This document shows positions 1-9,136 of a DNA stretch of 48,264 nt, piece by piece. The stretch spans positions 1 to 48,264 of the forward strand of contig JBDKKY010000003.1 of NCBI GenBank assembly GCA_039795875.1, given 5' to 3'. Source of the DNA: CAIZLB01 sp039795875. GTDB lineage: Bacteria > Patescibacteriota > Minisyncoccia > Phycocordibacterales > CAIZLB01. Numbering within the stretch: the stretch's first letter is position 1; each line of letters opens with the position of its first letter. A model generated the notes under the pieces. The model saw only the letters and a list, made by a program, of their open reading frames with translations. It made no database searches and was not told the DNA's origin. The translations under genes and the position numbers were made by a program.

Positions 1-1641
1 AGCCCTCCAGCCCGTTTTATTCGGTCGTTTGACAATATATTCTGGAAGCACCGACTCGGCATATTTTCGTAGAAACAGTTTATTGTTCTGTTCATTTATG
101 TACATATCGCTTGGCACCAGATGGTCTACATAATCTCTAAATGGTTCGTACGCAAAAGGCGACCGCACCTCCATAGATTGACTGCCGTATAGTTTATCAC
201 TGCGGATAAAGTTTTCAGATGCTAACCAGTAATATCTATCCAAGAGCATAGATGTGTACACTGGATCTTTTCTCTGAGGATCCTTTTTGCAAAATATGTT
301 TTTATAGTAGGCAAAACTATCTTTTATAAAATTCACAAACTCAGTATGGGAATATTTGTTTCGGGCAAACATTTTAGATAATGTTTTCATGTGACCCCAC
401 CGTTCCTCTAGAATCAGATTATTGATAAATGTACTACCAGTAAATTTGGATCGCAAGAAAGACAATATTGTATATAAGACAGGGGTATACTTTTTAATTT
501 TTCCATCTATGAGTGCGTGTTGCAGATAATAACTATAGCCGCCGAATATTTCATCTCCTCCATCGCCTGACAACGTGACTCTTTTCTTGTCACCTTGTGC
601 CCCCTCAGTTTTAGCGGTTATCAGATATACAGGCAGAGAAATATTATAGTTGGGTTCTTCGATGCAGGTATAACTTTCTATAAAATTGTCAAAATAGTCT
701 TTTTTGGTGATGTGGATCTCTTTGTGGGTCGTCTTGTAGTCAGCGGACAACTTTCGTGCCAACTCTGCATCCTCGTTGTATGTCTTCTCGTCTCCTGGTA
801 TATCAAAAGAAGTTGTATAACTGTCAATGTCATATCCATTTCTGTGTGCCTCGTGTAGCAATAGGGAAGAATCAAGTCCTCCGGAAAGGTTGATCGAGAT
901 CTTGTCTTTTGACTGCAAATGTTCGTTGACCAATTTTTTAATATTGTCTGAAAAATCACCGGAGAAGTAGTCGGCTGTTTTTGGTGTGATAAAGCTCTTT
1001 TTTAGAGTATGTTTTTCAGTATTATAGATTAGGCATTCGCTTGGCTGAACTTTTCGGATGTGGGCGAACAATGTCTTATCGGCTGGAATGTATCCAAGAG
1101 ATGTAGACACAAAAACCGCAAAATCATCCACTGCGCGGTCAACATCGTGTTCTAGAATACCTTTTATCTCAGAAGAGAAGATGAACGTATTACTTTTGTG
1201 ATAATAATAGAGATTCTTTTGACCACTTGAATCTCGATAGATGTAAATATTCTTATCTCGGGTGTCAAAGTAGGCAATAGCAAACATTCCGAAAACTTCC
1301 TCTATAATACTCGGCCCGAATTTTTTTATACTTTCATACAACACGTAGGTGTCGAGTTGGATTTTACTGTTGTCGAGCATGACACCAGCATTCTGTAATT
1401 TTTCTATCAGCTTCTTTGTGTTATAGACTTGTCCATTGAAAGCTAAGATGATATGTCCATCTAACACATATGGTTGTTTTGAAATATCATCAACAGCACG
1501 TATGGAAAGGAGGTTGTGTCCAAGAGAGAGGGTGTCCGCATAATATTCTCCGGAAAAATCAGGGCCTCGATGAGAGGTCGCTGCGTTCATGTTCTGCAAT
1601 AGAGTTTTATCCCTAAAATTAAAGCCGTTTATGCCGCACAT
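1..1641 (-). CDS. asnB: Asparagine synthetase-type glutamine amidotransferase, 3' end beyond window
   Basis: The frame stays open from an ATG at 1641 to the left edge (547 codons), so the C-terminus is missing. The N-terminal glutaminase domain has the nucleophile Cys2, an RGPD motif at residues 25-28 and a FNGQVYN motif. The synthetase domain has the ATP-pyrophosphatase loop SGGLDSS near residue 250 and a LSGDGGDEIFGGY motif. Family knowledge: glutamine-derived ammonia is transferred to an adenylated carboxylate, classically aspartate. It heads a glycan locus and diverges from the KpsF-like gene, so amidation of a sugar acid is a possible alternative role (inference). A TATATA/TACTAT element lies 7-10 nt upstream of the start. 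Confidence 0.9.
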   Translation of the reverse strand, partial: MCGINGFNFRDKTLLQNMNAATSHRGPDFSGEYYADTLSLGHNLLSIRAVDDISKQPYVLDGHIILAFNGQVYNTKKLIEKLQNAGVMLDNSKIQLDTYVLYESIKKFGPSIIEEVFGMFAIAYFDTRDKNIYIYRDSSGQKNLYYYHKSNTFIFSSEIKGILEHDVDRAVDDFAVFVSTSLGYIPADKTLFAHIRKVQPSECLIYNTEKHTLKKSFITPKTADYFSGDFSDNIKKLVNEHLQSKDKISINLSGGLDSSLLLHEAHRNGYDIDSYTTSFDIPGDEKTYNEDAELARKLSADYKTTHKEIHITKKDYFDNFIESYTCIEEPNYNISLPVYLITAKTEGAQGDKKRVTLSGDGGDEIFGGYSYYLQHALIDGKIKKYTPVLYTILSFLRSKFTGSTFINNLILEERWGHMKTLSKMFARNKYSHTEFVNFIKDSFAYYKNIFCKKDPQRKDPVYTSMLLDRYYWLASENFIRSDKLYGSQSMEVRSPFAYEPFRDYVDHLVPSDMYINEQNNKLFLRKYAESVLPEYIVKRPNKTGWRA

Positions 1642-1717
1642 AATCCTCTATATAGTATCACATTTCCTCTTAAAAACACTATAGATTTTTGCCTTTCATA
1701 GTACTACAATGGTGGGT

Positions 1718-2677
1718 ATGACACCCTTTAGTCAGAATGCCAAAAACACCCTAGAAGCCAATCTTTCCGCCATCAAAAAGATACAGCTAAGTGATGCCAA
1801 GGACTTCAATTTGAACATCAAAGCAATACAAAAGAGAAAAGGGAAAATCATCACGACTGGTGTAGGTAAATCTTCGTATGTGGCCATGAAAATGGCTGCC
1901 ACTCTTTCTTCACTTGGAGTGCTTTCATTTTTCATCCATCCAGTTGAAGCGATGCATGGAGATTCGGGCATGATCGAAAAAGGAGATGTGATAATTGCTT
2001 TTTCGTATTCAGGAGAGAGCGAAGAGATTATCAGATTCTTACAACACGAAAAACAAACTAAAAAAGTCTCAATTTTTTCTATTACTAAGCAAGTAGCTTC
2101 AAGTCTGGGCAGAATTTCTTCAGGGGTGTTCGCTGTCAATATAGACAAAGAGGGATCGCCTCTCAATATAGCGCCAATGGCTTCAGTCACAGCATCATTG
2201 GTGATGGCTGACATGATAGCGGCGGAACTTGTGGCTACAGACTTCACAGAGAAGCATTTCGCCAATTTTCACCCAGGTGGTTTACTGGGCCTCCGATATG
2301 TCTCTGTTAAGGCTAGAATGGTATCTGGTCCACGTTTACCACTCATTTCCCAAAATAATTTTAAGGCCGCTATTCGAGAGATATCAGATAAGAAGAAGGG
2401 TGTGGTTGTGATTACGGATCAAAAAAACAACTTGAAAGGAATAATTACCGATGGAGACATTCGCCGAATTGTCCGGAAGAAAGAAAAAATGTCAGAGGTC
2501 GATCTATTTGCTGAAATGGGCAAGGCGCCTAAGACCATCGGAGAAGATGAGAGTCTACAGGTTGCACTAGAACGTATGGAAGAGTTCAAAATCACCACTC
2601 TTGTTGTGTTGTCCAAAAAAGGTAAAGTATCCGGTATTATCCATATTCATGATATTCTAGATAAGAAATACCTATGA
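1718..2677 (+). CDS. kdsD: KpsF/GutQ-type sugar-phosphate isomerase (SIS plus two CBS domains)
   Basis: This 319-residue protein has an N-terminal SIS domain (TTGVGKSS and FSYSGES motifs, with HPVEAMHGD between them) and two C-terminal CBS repeats, the usual length and order for arabinose-5-phosphate isomerase. Known enzymes interconvert ribulose-5-P and arabinose-5-P, feeding Kdo-type sugars; the exact substrate here is inferred. An ATG also exists at 1709, but TACAAT at 1705-1710 overlaps it and sits 7 nt before the ATG at 1718, so I chose 1718. Its TGA overlaps the ATG of the next gene (ATGA), indicating translational coupling. Confidence 0.88.
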   Translation: MTPFSQNAKNTLEANLSAIKKIQLSDAKDFNLNIKAIQKRKGKIITTGVGKSSYVAMKMAATLSSLGVLSFFIHPVEAMHGDSGMIEKGDVIIAFSYSGESEEIIRFLQHEKQTKKVSIFSITKQVASSLGRISSGVFAVNIDKEGSPLNIAPMASVTASLVMADMIAAELVATDFTEKHFANFHPGGLLGLRYVSVKARMVSGPRLPLISQNNFKAAIREISDKKKGVVVITDQKNNLKGIITDGDIRRIVRKKEKMSEVDLFAEMGKAPKTIGEDESLQVALERMEEFKITTLVVLSKKGKVSGIIHIHDILDKKYL

Positions 2678-4116
2678 ATATAGATTATAAAAAAACATTG
2701 GAGTTGTTGAATGCATTCAATCAGGCACTTCGAACCAGCGGGGCGGAAAGAGATTTTTACTATGAAGGCAAAAATCTGTTGGCGTCATTTCAGATGTCGA
2801 TATTTTCAGACATAAAAATGTACACAGCCGACCCTCTCAAGCTGATCAACGAAAACAACCAATCATTGGGACAGAAAATTAAAGCTCACTTGATGCAGTC
2901 AGTCCTATCGGCTCTCAGCTTCTTTTCTTTCTGTGTGGTGTATCTGAGATATGTGTGGACGCGAAAACCTGTAGTAGCGGTATACAGCATAGACACAACA
3001 AGTGACAAAATACACAACAGAGACGGTCGAGTGAGTTATCTGTATGATTATGTGAGGCAGAATGGCGAGTCTCTACTTGAGTTCATGCATACCGTGCCCA
3101 GCCTACATAGTTTAAGAAAATTCTTAATTAGAAAAAGTCCCACCATATATCTTGAAAGTATTAATTTTTTAGCCAGTGGTTTTGTGTCGTCGAGAAAAAA
3201 GAAATATATCGACAGATCGCTTTTAAATTTCCCAGGTCTAGAGCAGAGGGATGCTGATTTCTTATATACACTATATAAAAAATATAAAAGACGAAAAGAG
3301 GTTTTTGTAATCTCTCAAAACATATATGGCTTTATATACCGAAGATTTACGATACAGCGGTTCTGGAGTATAGACGATACCCGTCATGTCTTTGAGCTTT
3401 TGCCCGAGCTCCAGAAGCAACGTGTAAAGACCTATGTCTTCCAGCATGGACATTATACAAAGTATCACACCGGTTTTCTGACTGACATGTTTGATAAGGT
3501 GGAGATTATTAAGCCGCAGTTTATTGTTGTTTGGAATGAATATTTCAAAAAAGAATTGCTTCGCCTCAGCTCATATTTTTCTGAGGAGCAGATCTTGGTA
3601 GGTGGAGAAAAGAGAGGGGTGCGAGCCTATGTACAAAAAGAAATAGGGGATTCTATCGGATCTGTGCTCATTCCATATGAGACGGACGCGCCAAAAGCAG
3701 AAGTAAAAGCCTATATAGAAAAATTCATACAAGAAGGCAAGACTGTGTATTTTAAACTTCGCAAAGATATAACAAAAGAGGTCCAGTTACAGCAATACGG
3801 TTTTGTCACCGGTGAGATCAATGAAAAATGTATTGTTATATTTGATGAGAAAGACATACTCAACAAAATCGATATGGTGGCAGGAGTGTACTCGACGTAT
3901 CTCTATGACATGTTGTATCTCGGGGTGCCGGTGGCGGTACTCGATACGAGTATGGATTATGGTATGGGTATGGTTGAAGGAGGCCTTGCAATCTTGTACA
4001 GTCAAACAAGTACTGATGGTGAAATCATCAATCAATACAAGAGTATTCGTGGTAATATTCAACATTTATATGGCAATATATTGTATATAGATACATATAT
4101 TAAAAATTTTGCGTAA
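2674..4116 (+). CDS. Large GT-B-like glycan biosynthesis protein, function unassigned
   Basis: This 480-residue protein starts within the stop of the KpsF-like gene, so the two are probably co-translated. A hydrophobic stretch near residues 73-95 may anchor it to the membrane. The C-terminal half resembles GT-B folds of the CDP-glycerol glycerophosphotransferase/capsule transferase kind: a QHGH motif near residue 256, VVWNEYFKKEL soon after, and VAGVYSTYLYDMLYLGVP near residue 400 resembling the donor-binding segment. Coupling to an arabinose-5-P isomerase suggests transfer of a Kdo-like or polyol-phosphate unit, but that is inference. I do not recognise a precise family. Confidence 0.75.
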   Translation: MNIDYKKTLELLNAFNQALRTSGAERDFYYEGKNLLASFQMSIFSDIKMYTADPLKLINENNQSLGQKIKAHLMQSVLSALSFFSFCVVYLRYVWTRKPVVAVYSIDTTSDKIHNRDGRVSYLYDYVRQNGESLLEFMHTVPSLHSLRKFLIRKSPTIYLESINFLASGFVSSRKKKYIDRSLLNFPGLEQRDADFLYTLYKKYKRRKEVFVISQNIYGFIYRRFTIQRFWSIDDTRHVFELLPELQKQRVKTYVFQHGHYTKYHTGFLTDMFDKVEIIKPQFIVVWNEYFKKELLRLSSYFSEEQILVGGEKRGVRAYVQKEIGDSIGSVLIPYETDAPKAEVKAYIEKFIQEGKTVYFKLRKDITKEVQLQQYGFVTGEINEKCIVIFDEKDILNKIDMVAGVYSTYLYDMLYLGVPVAVLDTSMDYGMGMVEGGLAILYSQTSTDGEIINQYKSIRGNIQHLYGNILYIDTYIKNFA

Positions 4117-4120
4117 ATGA

Positions 4121-4126
4121 TATACT
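4121..4126 (+). promoter_or_regulatory. -10 element TATACT immediately before a methyltransferase gene
   Basis: TATACT is followed by exactly 7 nt and then the ATG at 4134, placing the predicted transcription start on or next to the start codon. It is a typical example of the leaderless arrangement found through this window. No convincing -35 box is visible. Confidence 0.65.
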
Positions 4127-4133
4127 AAGCCCC

Positions 4134-4874
4134 ATGTTTAAAAATCTCAAAAGGAGCCTATATGACTGTAAGCGCTGGGTTAAGATGATATATACCTATC
4201 CAGAGATGAGTCTTAAGAAAGTTGACTATGATGCCTACTGGGCAGATAAGAGGGGCAAGAACATCGGTGATCTCTCGGGCTGGCAGACTGACCGCGCGGA
4301 GATCATTGCTAAAGCCTTAGAAGGTCAAAAAGAAAATTTCAGTGTATTAGATATTGGCGGAGGTGACGGCAATATTTTGAACTTTCTTAAAACCAAAAAA
4401 CAATTACCGATCACAAAGATGTACAATGCCGACACATCAAGGTTTGCACTCGAACAATCTGAAAAGTTTGGTATAGAAAGTATTTTCTGTGACATTGTCG
4501 ATATGAAAAGTTTTGAGAAATTCCCAGAGGCTGATTATGCATTTATGCTTGAGATCTTAGAGCATATTCCAAACTCAGAAGAATTTTTGCTGGAGATATA
4601 TCGACGCATGAAAAAGGGAGTGTTTTTCTCTGTGCCGAACACGGGCTTTATCGTCTATCGCTTACGACTATTATTTGGAAAGACTCCGATGCAATGGCGA
4701 CTTCACCCGGCCGAACATGTACGCTTTTGGACAATCACAGACATGCGATTCTGGCTTGATGGACTTGGTTTCAAAGATAAATACACTATCTATACATACA
4801 AAGGAACTCCACTATTGCGAAAGTGGTTTCCTAATCTATTTGCACCAGCGATGGTGGTTCAGATCACTCAGTAA
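4134..4874 (+). CDS. Class I SAM-dependent methyltransferase of the glycan locus
   Basis: This is a 246-residue protein with a SAM-binding motif I (VLDIGGGDGN near residue 76), an acidic post-motif region and an EILEHIPN segment typical of UbiE/COQ5-like class I methyltransferases. The substrate is unknown; the position between a GT-B-like gene and a flippase suggests methylation of a sugar or glycolipid. It ends 8 nt from the stop of the convergent flippase gene, with no visible terminator between them. Confidence 0.85.
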   Translation: MFKNLKRSLYDCKRWVKMIYTYPEMSLKKVDYDAYWADKRGKNIGDLSGWQTDRAEIIAKALEGQKENFSVLDIGGGDGNILNFLKTKKQLPITKMYNADTSRFALEQSEKFGIESIFCDIVDMKSFEKFPEADYAFMLEILEHIPNSEEFLLEIYRRMKKGVFFSVPNTGFIVYRLRLLFGKTPMQWRLHPAEHVRFWTITDMRFWLDGLGFKDKYTIYTYKGTPLLRKWFPNLFAPAMVVQITQ

Positions 4875-4882
4875 GAGATTAT

Positions 4883-6118
4883 TTAGACTTGTTTAACCAG
4901 AATGAGAGAAGTGCATAGGCCGATCATCTTAGCCACAAGTTTACCGATCACAATTCCCATTACACCATACCAGTAGAATCCGAGTATAAGTATGGGTATT
5001 TTTGCTACGTTTGAGACGATACTCAGAATGTATTTGGCTCGTATAGCTTTTTGTGAATCAAGAAAGGCAATGGTGATCGAACTGCTGATCAGTATACCCA
5101 ATATCATGATCTGAGACAAAAAGACCGAATCTATGTAATTTGGAAATAGTATTTTAAATATATATGGTGCGCATACGATATAGAGTAGTGCAACAGGAAG
5201 GCTGGCCAGAAAGAGCACAAGAGTTTTGCGAAATACAGTCTCCCGCGCTGTTTTGACATCTTGGTTGACAAATTTTGGCACAGCTATAACGCCAACCTGT
5301 TTTACAAAGCCTTGTATTACATTTGGAATAGCCTCGGCAAAGTTATATATAGCCAGAGCCGTACCCCCCAATCCTTGAAAGATAATAACGTTGTCGATTT
5401 GATCCGAAATAAGTGAAAAAATATTGATTACTGAGGTGTGTTTTGCCAAATGTAAAGCCTCCTCGTCTACTTTATTATTCTCTATATGTACTGCCACAGT
5501 GTGGTAATACAAGATATTGAGTACTATAGAAGTTGAGAGAAAATAGACTACAGCCATGTACAAAGGGTTGAGAGTAAAGTAGGCGGTGATGGCAACCATG
5601 AGTGTTGGTATGGCATTTCGCAAAAAAGAAAATAGAGATAGTTTTTTAAATAACTTTTTTCCGTTTAAAACGCTCGTATGTAGAGCGCTCCGTTCTATAA
5701 AAGGTAATGTGAGTCCTCCAACCAGGATTCCGACACTGAGCAACATGTTGCCTTTAACATAATAATACACCGACAAAGCCGTTAGGATCGTTGCCGGCAA
5801 AAAAGCCCAAAAGAAATTGATTTTAGCAAACTGCTTAAGGGTACCATCACATCCTTTAGAAAAAGCTCGAACAAGTGCGGGACCTAGTCCTGTAAGTGCC
5901 AGAGAGTTTACCAAAGCTACAGTTGAGAGGATATATTTGTAATTTCCATACCCCTCTTTAGGGAAGATATTAGCAATAAATATGGCAAAGACGAGGGTAA
6001 CTAAGGAATTTAAAAATTGACCTCCAGAAAGGAAAGACATATTTTTAAAAACATACACCATGTCGGTTTTGGTGTACTTTTCAGACCATCTGAGTATCTT
6101 GGAGAACCTTTGTTTCAT
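4883..6118 (-). CDS. Wzx-like polysaccharide flippase (MATE/MOP superfamily)
   Basis: The 411-residue protein is almost entirely hydrophobic, with about a dozen predicted membrane segments and the N-terminal SGGQFLNSLVTLVFAIFIAN pattern typical of oligosaccharide flippases of the MOP superfamily. It should move undecaprenyl-linked glycan across the inner membrane. TATACT lies 8 nt before its ATG on the minus strand. Its start is only 30 bp from the divergent glycosyltransferase start, so the two are likely expressed from one symmetric promoter. Confidence 0.85.
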   Translation of the reverse strand: MKQRFSKILRWSEKYTKTDMVYVFKNMSFLSGGQFLNSLVTLVFAIFIANIFPKEGYGNYKYILSTVALVNSLALTGLGPALVRAFSKGCDGTLKQFAKINFFWAFLPATILTALSVYYYVKGNMLLSVGILVGGLTLPFIERSALHTSVLNGKKLFKKLSLFSFLRNAIPTLMVAITAYFTLNPLYMAVVYFLSTSIVLNILYYHTVAVHIENNKVDEEALHLAKHTSVINIFSLISDQIDNVIIFQGLGGTALAIYNFAEAIPNVIQGFVKQVGVIAVPKFVNQDVKTARETVFRKTLVLFLASLPVALLYIVCAPYIFKILFPNYIDSVFLSQIMILGILISSSITIAFLDSQKAIRAKYILSIVSNVAKIPILILGFYWYGVMGIVIGKLVAKMIGLCTSLILVKQV

Positions 6119-6126
6119 TTTTTTTC

Positions 6127-6141
6127 AGTATAGCATATACT
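6127..6141. promoter_or_regulatory. Symmetric divergent promoter: two back-to-back -10 boxes
   Basis: AGTATAGCATATACT is an inverted repeat of two TATACT hexamers separated by 3 bp. The minus-strand copy (6127-6132) serves the flippase ATG at 6118 (8-nt gap). The plus-strand copy (6136-6141) serves the glycosyltransferase ATG at 6149 (7-nt gap). Both genes would be leaderless, and the two promoter complexes cannot both be occupied at once. Confidence 0.7.
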
Positions 6142-6148
6142 AACATCT

Positions 6149-7264
6149 ATGAAAGTTTTATTTATCACCCGGGATTTGATCCAAAACGCGGGGTGGGGAC
6201 GAACTGGTTATGAGACCATTGTGGCCATACAGAAGGATAAAAACATCTCGGTTGGTGCTGCTATTGAGAGGTCGGGTGGCAAAGAAGGTATCGTCGATGA
6301 GGTTATAAGCCTTATTCCTTCAAAATCTATCTGGGCAATATGTAGAAATATTATAAAGGTGTGGAAAGTCAGAGATTCGTATGATATTTTTCATGCTATC
6401 GATCTGTGGCCTTACGGTTTGTATGCCTTCGTCGCTGCTAGATTTGGTAAAAGAAAGAAATGTATTATCAATGGCATCGCGACATACAGCATTGCACCAC
6501 TAGATAAAAAGATTTTTGGTTTCATTCCGCGGTATGTGTATAGACACACTGATGCTATTCCGTGCATTAGCGAATACACCAAAAAAGAAATAGATAAGAG
6601 GCTTCCTGGTGCAAATACCAGTCTGGTATTACAAGGATTTACTAAGATGGAACACCAACGTGTGAGTGATACATATCTGGCCGAGAAAGGAATCAAAGAT
6701 ACGGACTATCCATTGCTGATCACAGTCGGTGAGGCAAAACCACGAAAAGGGCAACTATACACAGCCAAAGCAGTGGCTCTACTTAAGGAAAAATATCCAA
6801 ATATCAAATATCTGATTGTCTGCAATAAATTTGCCAAAGGGTATATGACGGAGATAGAGCACATAAATGCAAAATTGGGAGGGCAGGTTATCCAGCTCAT
6901 CAATGATGCTAAAACTGATGGTCATCTTGAAATGTTATATAAGAGATCCGACATGTTTGCTTTGAATTCAGTCAATTCCAAAGAGGGACATTTTGAAGGT
7001 TTCGGGTTGGTTATTTTAGAAGCAAATCAATTTGGTACTCCAGCTCTCGGATCTTTCAACTGTGGTATAGAGAGTGCTATACAAGATGGGGTCAGTGGCT
7101 ATCTGTGTCGACAAGAAGATGAGAAAGATATTGCCCGAAATATAGAAAAAATATTGGAAATGAAAAGAGGTAATCCTGAATATTGGAAAGAAAAGACTAT
7201 TGCTTTCTGCAACACTTTCTCTTGGGATAAGGCAGCCGAACAATATATTAGATTATATAAATAA
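6149..7264 (+). CDS. GT4-family glycosyltransferase
   Basis: This 371-residue GT-B enzyme begins MKVLFITRD and carries the GT4 acceptor/donor signature EGFGLVILEANQFGTPALGS near residues 285-303 (an E-x7-E motif) and a VGEAKPRKG strand at the start of the C-terminal Rossmann domain. Family enzymes transfer a sugar from a nucleotide donor with retention of configuration. It is followed after 1 nt by the FkbM gene, indicating an operon. TATACT at 6136-6141 precedes the ATG by 7 nt. Confidence 0.88.
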   Translation: MKVLFITRDLIQNAGWGRTGYETIVAIQKDKNISVGAAIERSGGKEGIVDEVISLIPSKSIWAICRNIIKVWKVRDSYDIFHAIDLWPYGLYAFVAARFGKRKKCIINGIATYSIAPLDKKIFGFIPRYVYRHTDAIPCISEYTKKEIDKRLPGANTSLVLQGFTKMEHQRVSDTYLAEKGIKDTDYPLLITVGEAKPRKGQLYTAKAVALLKEKYPNIKYLIVCNKFAKGYMTEIEHINAKLGGQVIQLINDAKTDGHLEMLYKRSDMFALNSVNSKEGHFEGFGLVILEANQFGTPALGSFNCGIESAIQDGVSGYLCRQEDEKDIARNIEKILEMKRGNPEYWKEKTIAFCNTFSWDKAAEQYIRLYK

Positions 7265-7265
7265 T

Positions 7266-8066
7266 ATGAGACGCATCATCCAGGAAATACAGACTATATA
7301 TAGAACGGCTCGGGCACTGTCTCGAAGTAGAATTCATGCATGTGTACTATTCGTGCAGATATTTTGTATTATTGTAGCCGGTAAGTTTTTTAAGATTTCC
7401 CCAAAACCGTTGTACCTTTATTTCAACAAAACATCTTTCATTTTTTATATAAATAGTCGTGTTGATGTTGCAGCGCTAGAAGAGATATTTGCCAAGAAAG
7501 AATACGGTTTTGCGTATGCTGAAGCATTGGGTAAAATGCCGAGCGTGATATTGGACCTCGGTGCCAATATCGGTGATTCGTCCGTTTTCTATGCGACACT
7601 CTTTCCAGAAGCTAAGATTTATGCGATCGAACCAAATCCGTTGGTTCATGACAAATTACAGCTAAATACTGCCGCCTTCAAAAATATTCAGATTCGCAAG
7701 TGTGCCATTGGAAACAAAACACAAAAGATCACATTTTATCTGGGAGCTTCACACCTTGGTTCCTCGCTCAAGAAACGTCAACAAAATACCAAAGAGATTG
7801 AAGTTGGTCTTGTCGCACTGACAGACTTTTTAGCAGCCGAAGGTTTGCAGCATGTTGATATATTAAAATTTGATATTGAAGGTGGGGAAGAGGATCTCTT
7901 GAAAGATGTGGCCATGAAAGACAAGGTGGGCGTTTTCATAGGAGAAATGCACGATGATTTAACCTCAGTCCCAACACGAGGTCTGGTAGAGAATATACCA
8001 GCCGAGATACTCCAGGTATGTACACTAACGCCGACTCGCAATATTACCGTTGCCAGATCTGTATAA
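7266..8066 (+). CDS. FkbM-family methyltransferase
   Basis: The start at 7266 comes right after the glycosyltransferase stop; a longer in-frame ORF from 7200 would overlap it and adds no recognisable sequence. The 266-residue protein has a hydrophobic N-terminal segment (about residues 25-40), motif I VILDLGANIGDSS, an IEPNP segment and LKFDIEGGEEDLL, all typical of FkbM O-methyltransferases found in glycan clusters. It overlaps the convergent glycosyltransferase gene by 23 bp at the 3' ends. Confidence 0.87.
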   Translation: MRRIIQEIQTIYRTARALSRSRIHACVLFVQIFCIIVAGKFFKISPKPLYLYFNKTSFIFYINSRVDVAALEEIFAKKEYGFAYAEALGKMPSVILDLGANIGDSSVFYATLFPEAKIYAIEPNPLVHDKLQLNTAAFKNIQIRKCAIGNKTQKITFYLGASHLGSSLKKRQQNTKEIEVGLVALTDFLAAEGLQHVDILKFDIEGGEEDLLKDVAMKDKVGVFIGEMHDDLTSVPTRGLVENIPAEILQVCTLTPTRNITVARSV

Positions 8067-9069
8067 ATTCAGCCGCTATCTCTTTCCATGTGTGGATAAA
8101 AGCATAGTTTTTGATGCGTTTTTTGCAGTCGGCATATATTTCAGGATTCAACAGAGAAACTATCTTTTGATATATATCTTCTTCGTGCAGTGGTTCCACA
8201 AAGACTCCCAGGCCCTGCAATCGTTCAGTAATACCATTCTCTTTGGTCAACACAAAAGGTGTACCAGCTCGTACGCTATCAAGCATCATGTTAGGGCTGA
8301 TATCTCCCAGAGACACCAAGACTGTGGCGTAGGCCTTTTTCATACGTTCGATGTACTCAGCATGAGGATAGGTTTTGTCGTCGATCTCTATCTGTAGGCG
8401 AGGGAAGTCTCTTTGTAGACGTTCCAATACTCGAATAGCCATCTTCTTATTTTTCCAATATAACTCTCGGCATCCCAACATAAATACTTTCGACTCGTCC
8501 TCGGGTGTACTAGGAGTCTTTGCTTCACTCACCACATTGTAATAATTTTCAACTAGGCGGGTTTTGCGTTCATCTATGCCATATACAGGCAGCCAAATAT
8601 TTTTTTGCCACGTTGTACTAAATACCATGTATTCTGCTCTCTGCACTATTTTTTTGGTTAGCCAAAAAATAATTCTTTCTTTACCAGTAAGATTGCCAGT
8701 TTCTTGGCTATAAAAATTACGAAGTAATACATCCTTCCTGGTCCGCTCCACATAATTTTCCCATAGAAAATCTCCGCCTGTGCGTATAGTATAGCGTTTG
8801 CCGGTGAGCAAAGAGAGAATATATATAGGGAAAGCAACACTGAATGTATCCAAGACCAAAACCTGATCAGCTCGCAGATAAGTCAAAAATGACTTCAGAG
8901 CAAAATATATATGGCGGATTCCTATAGGTAGAATTCTCTCAATCTTAGTATAGTGTTTTACAAGAACAGTGTGTCCTTGGTTTCTAAACTCCTTCTCTAT
9001 ACTTACGGTATACTGGGCAGGCCCTCCGATATCTGGCGGATAGATTCCGGTCGCGATTAGGATTCTCAT
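8044..9069 (-). CDS. Glycosyltransferase, GT4-like
   Basis: TATAAT at 9077-9082 lies exactly 7 nt before the ATG at 9069, so the start is MRILIATGIYPPDIGGPAQ rather than the longer ORF from 9105. The 341-residue protein has the GT4 N-terminus (PPDIGGPAQYT), a middle strand VFMLGCRELYWKNK and a C-terminal GDISPNMMLDSVRAGTPFV segment corresponding to the donor-binding loop, with Asp where many GT4 enzymes have Glu. It is divergent from the methyltransferase at 9137. Confidence 0.85.
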   Translation of the reverse strand: MRILIATGIYPPDIGGPAQYTVSIEKEFRNQGHTVLVKHYTKIERILPIGIRHIYFALKSFLTYLRADQVLVLDTFSVAFPIYILSLLTGKRYTIRTGGDFLWENYVERTRKDVLLRNFYSQETGNLTGKERIIFWLTKKIVQRAEYMVFSTTWQKNIWLPVYGIDERKTRLVENYYNVVSEAKTPSTPEDESKVFMLGCRELYWKNKKMAIRVLERLQRDFPRLQIEIDDKTYPHAEYIERMKKAYATVLVSLGDISPNMMLDSVRAGTPFVLTKENGITERLQGLGVFVEPLHEEDIYQKIVSLLNPEIYADCKKRIKNYAFIHTWKEIAAEFIQIWQR

Positions 9070-9136
9070 GTGACTGATTATATAGTATTGTGTAATGCTT
9101 TCCAAACAAAGCCTTTTGAGATATTATACTATCCAT

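Noticed and set aside
595..959. Open frames on both strands inside the asnB-like region
   Set aside because: They lie in other frames of the partial asparagine synthetase gene, which has clear motifs across this stretch.
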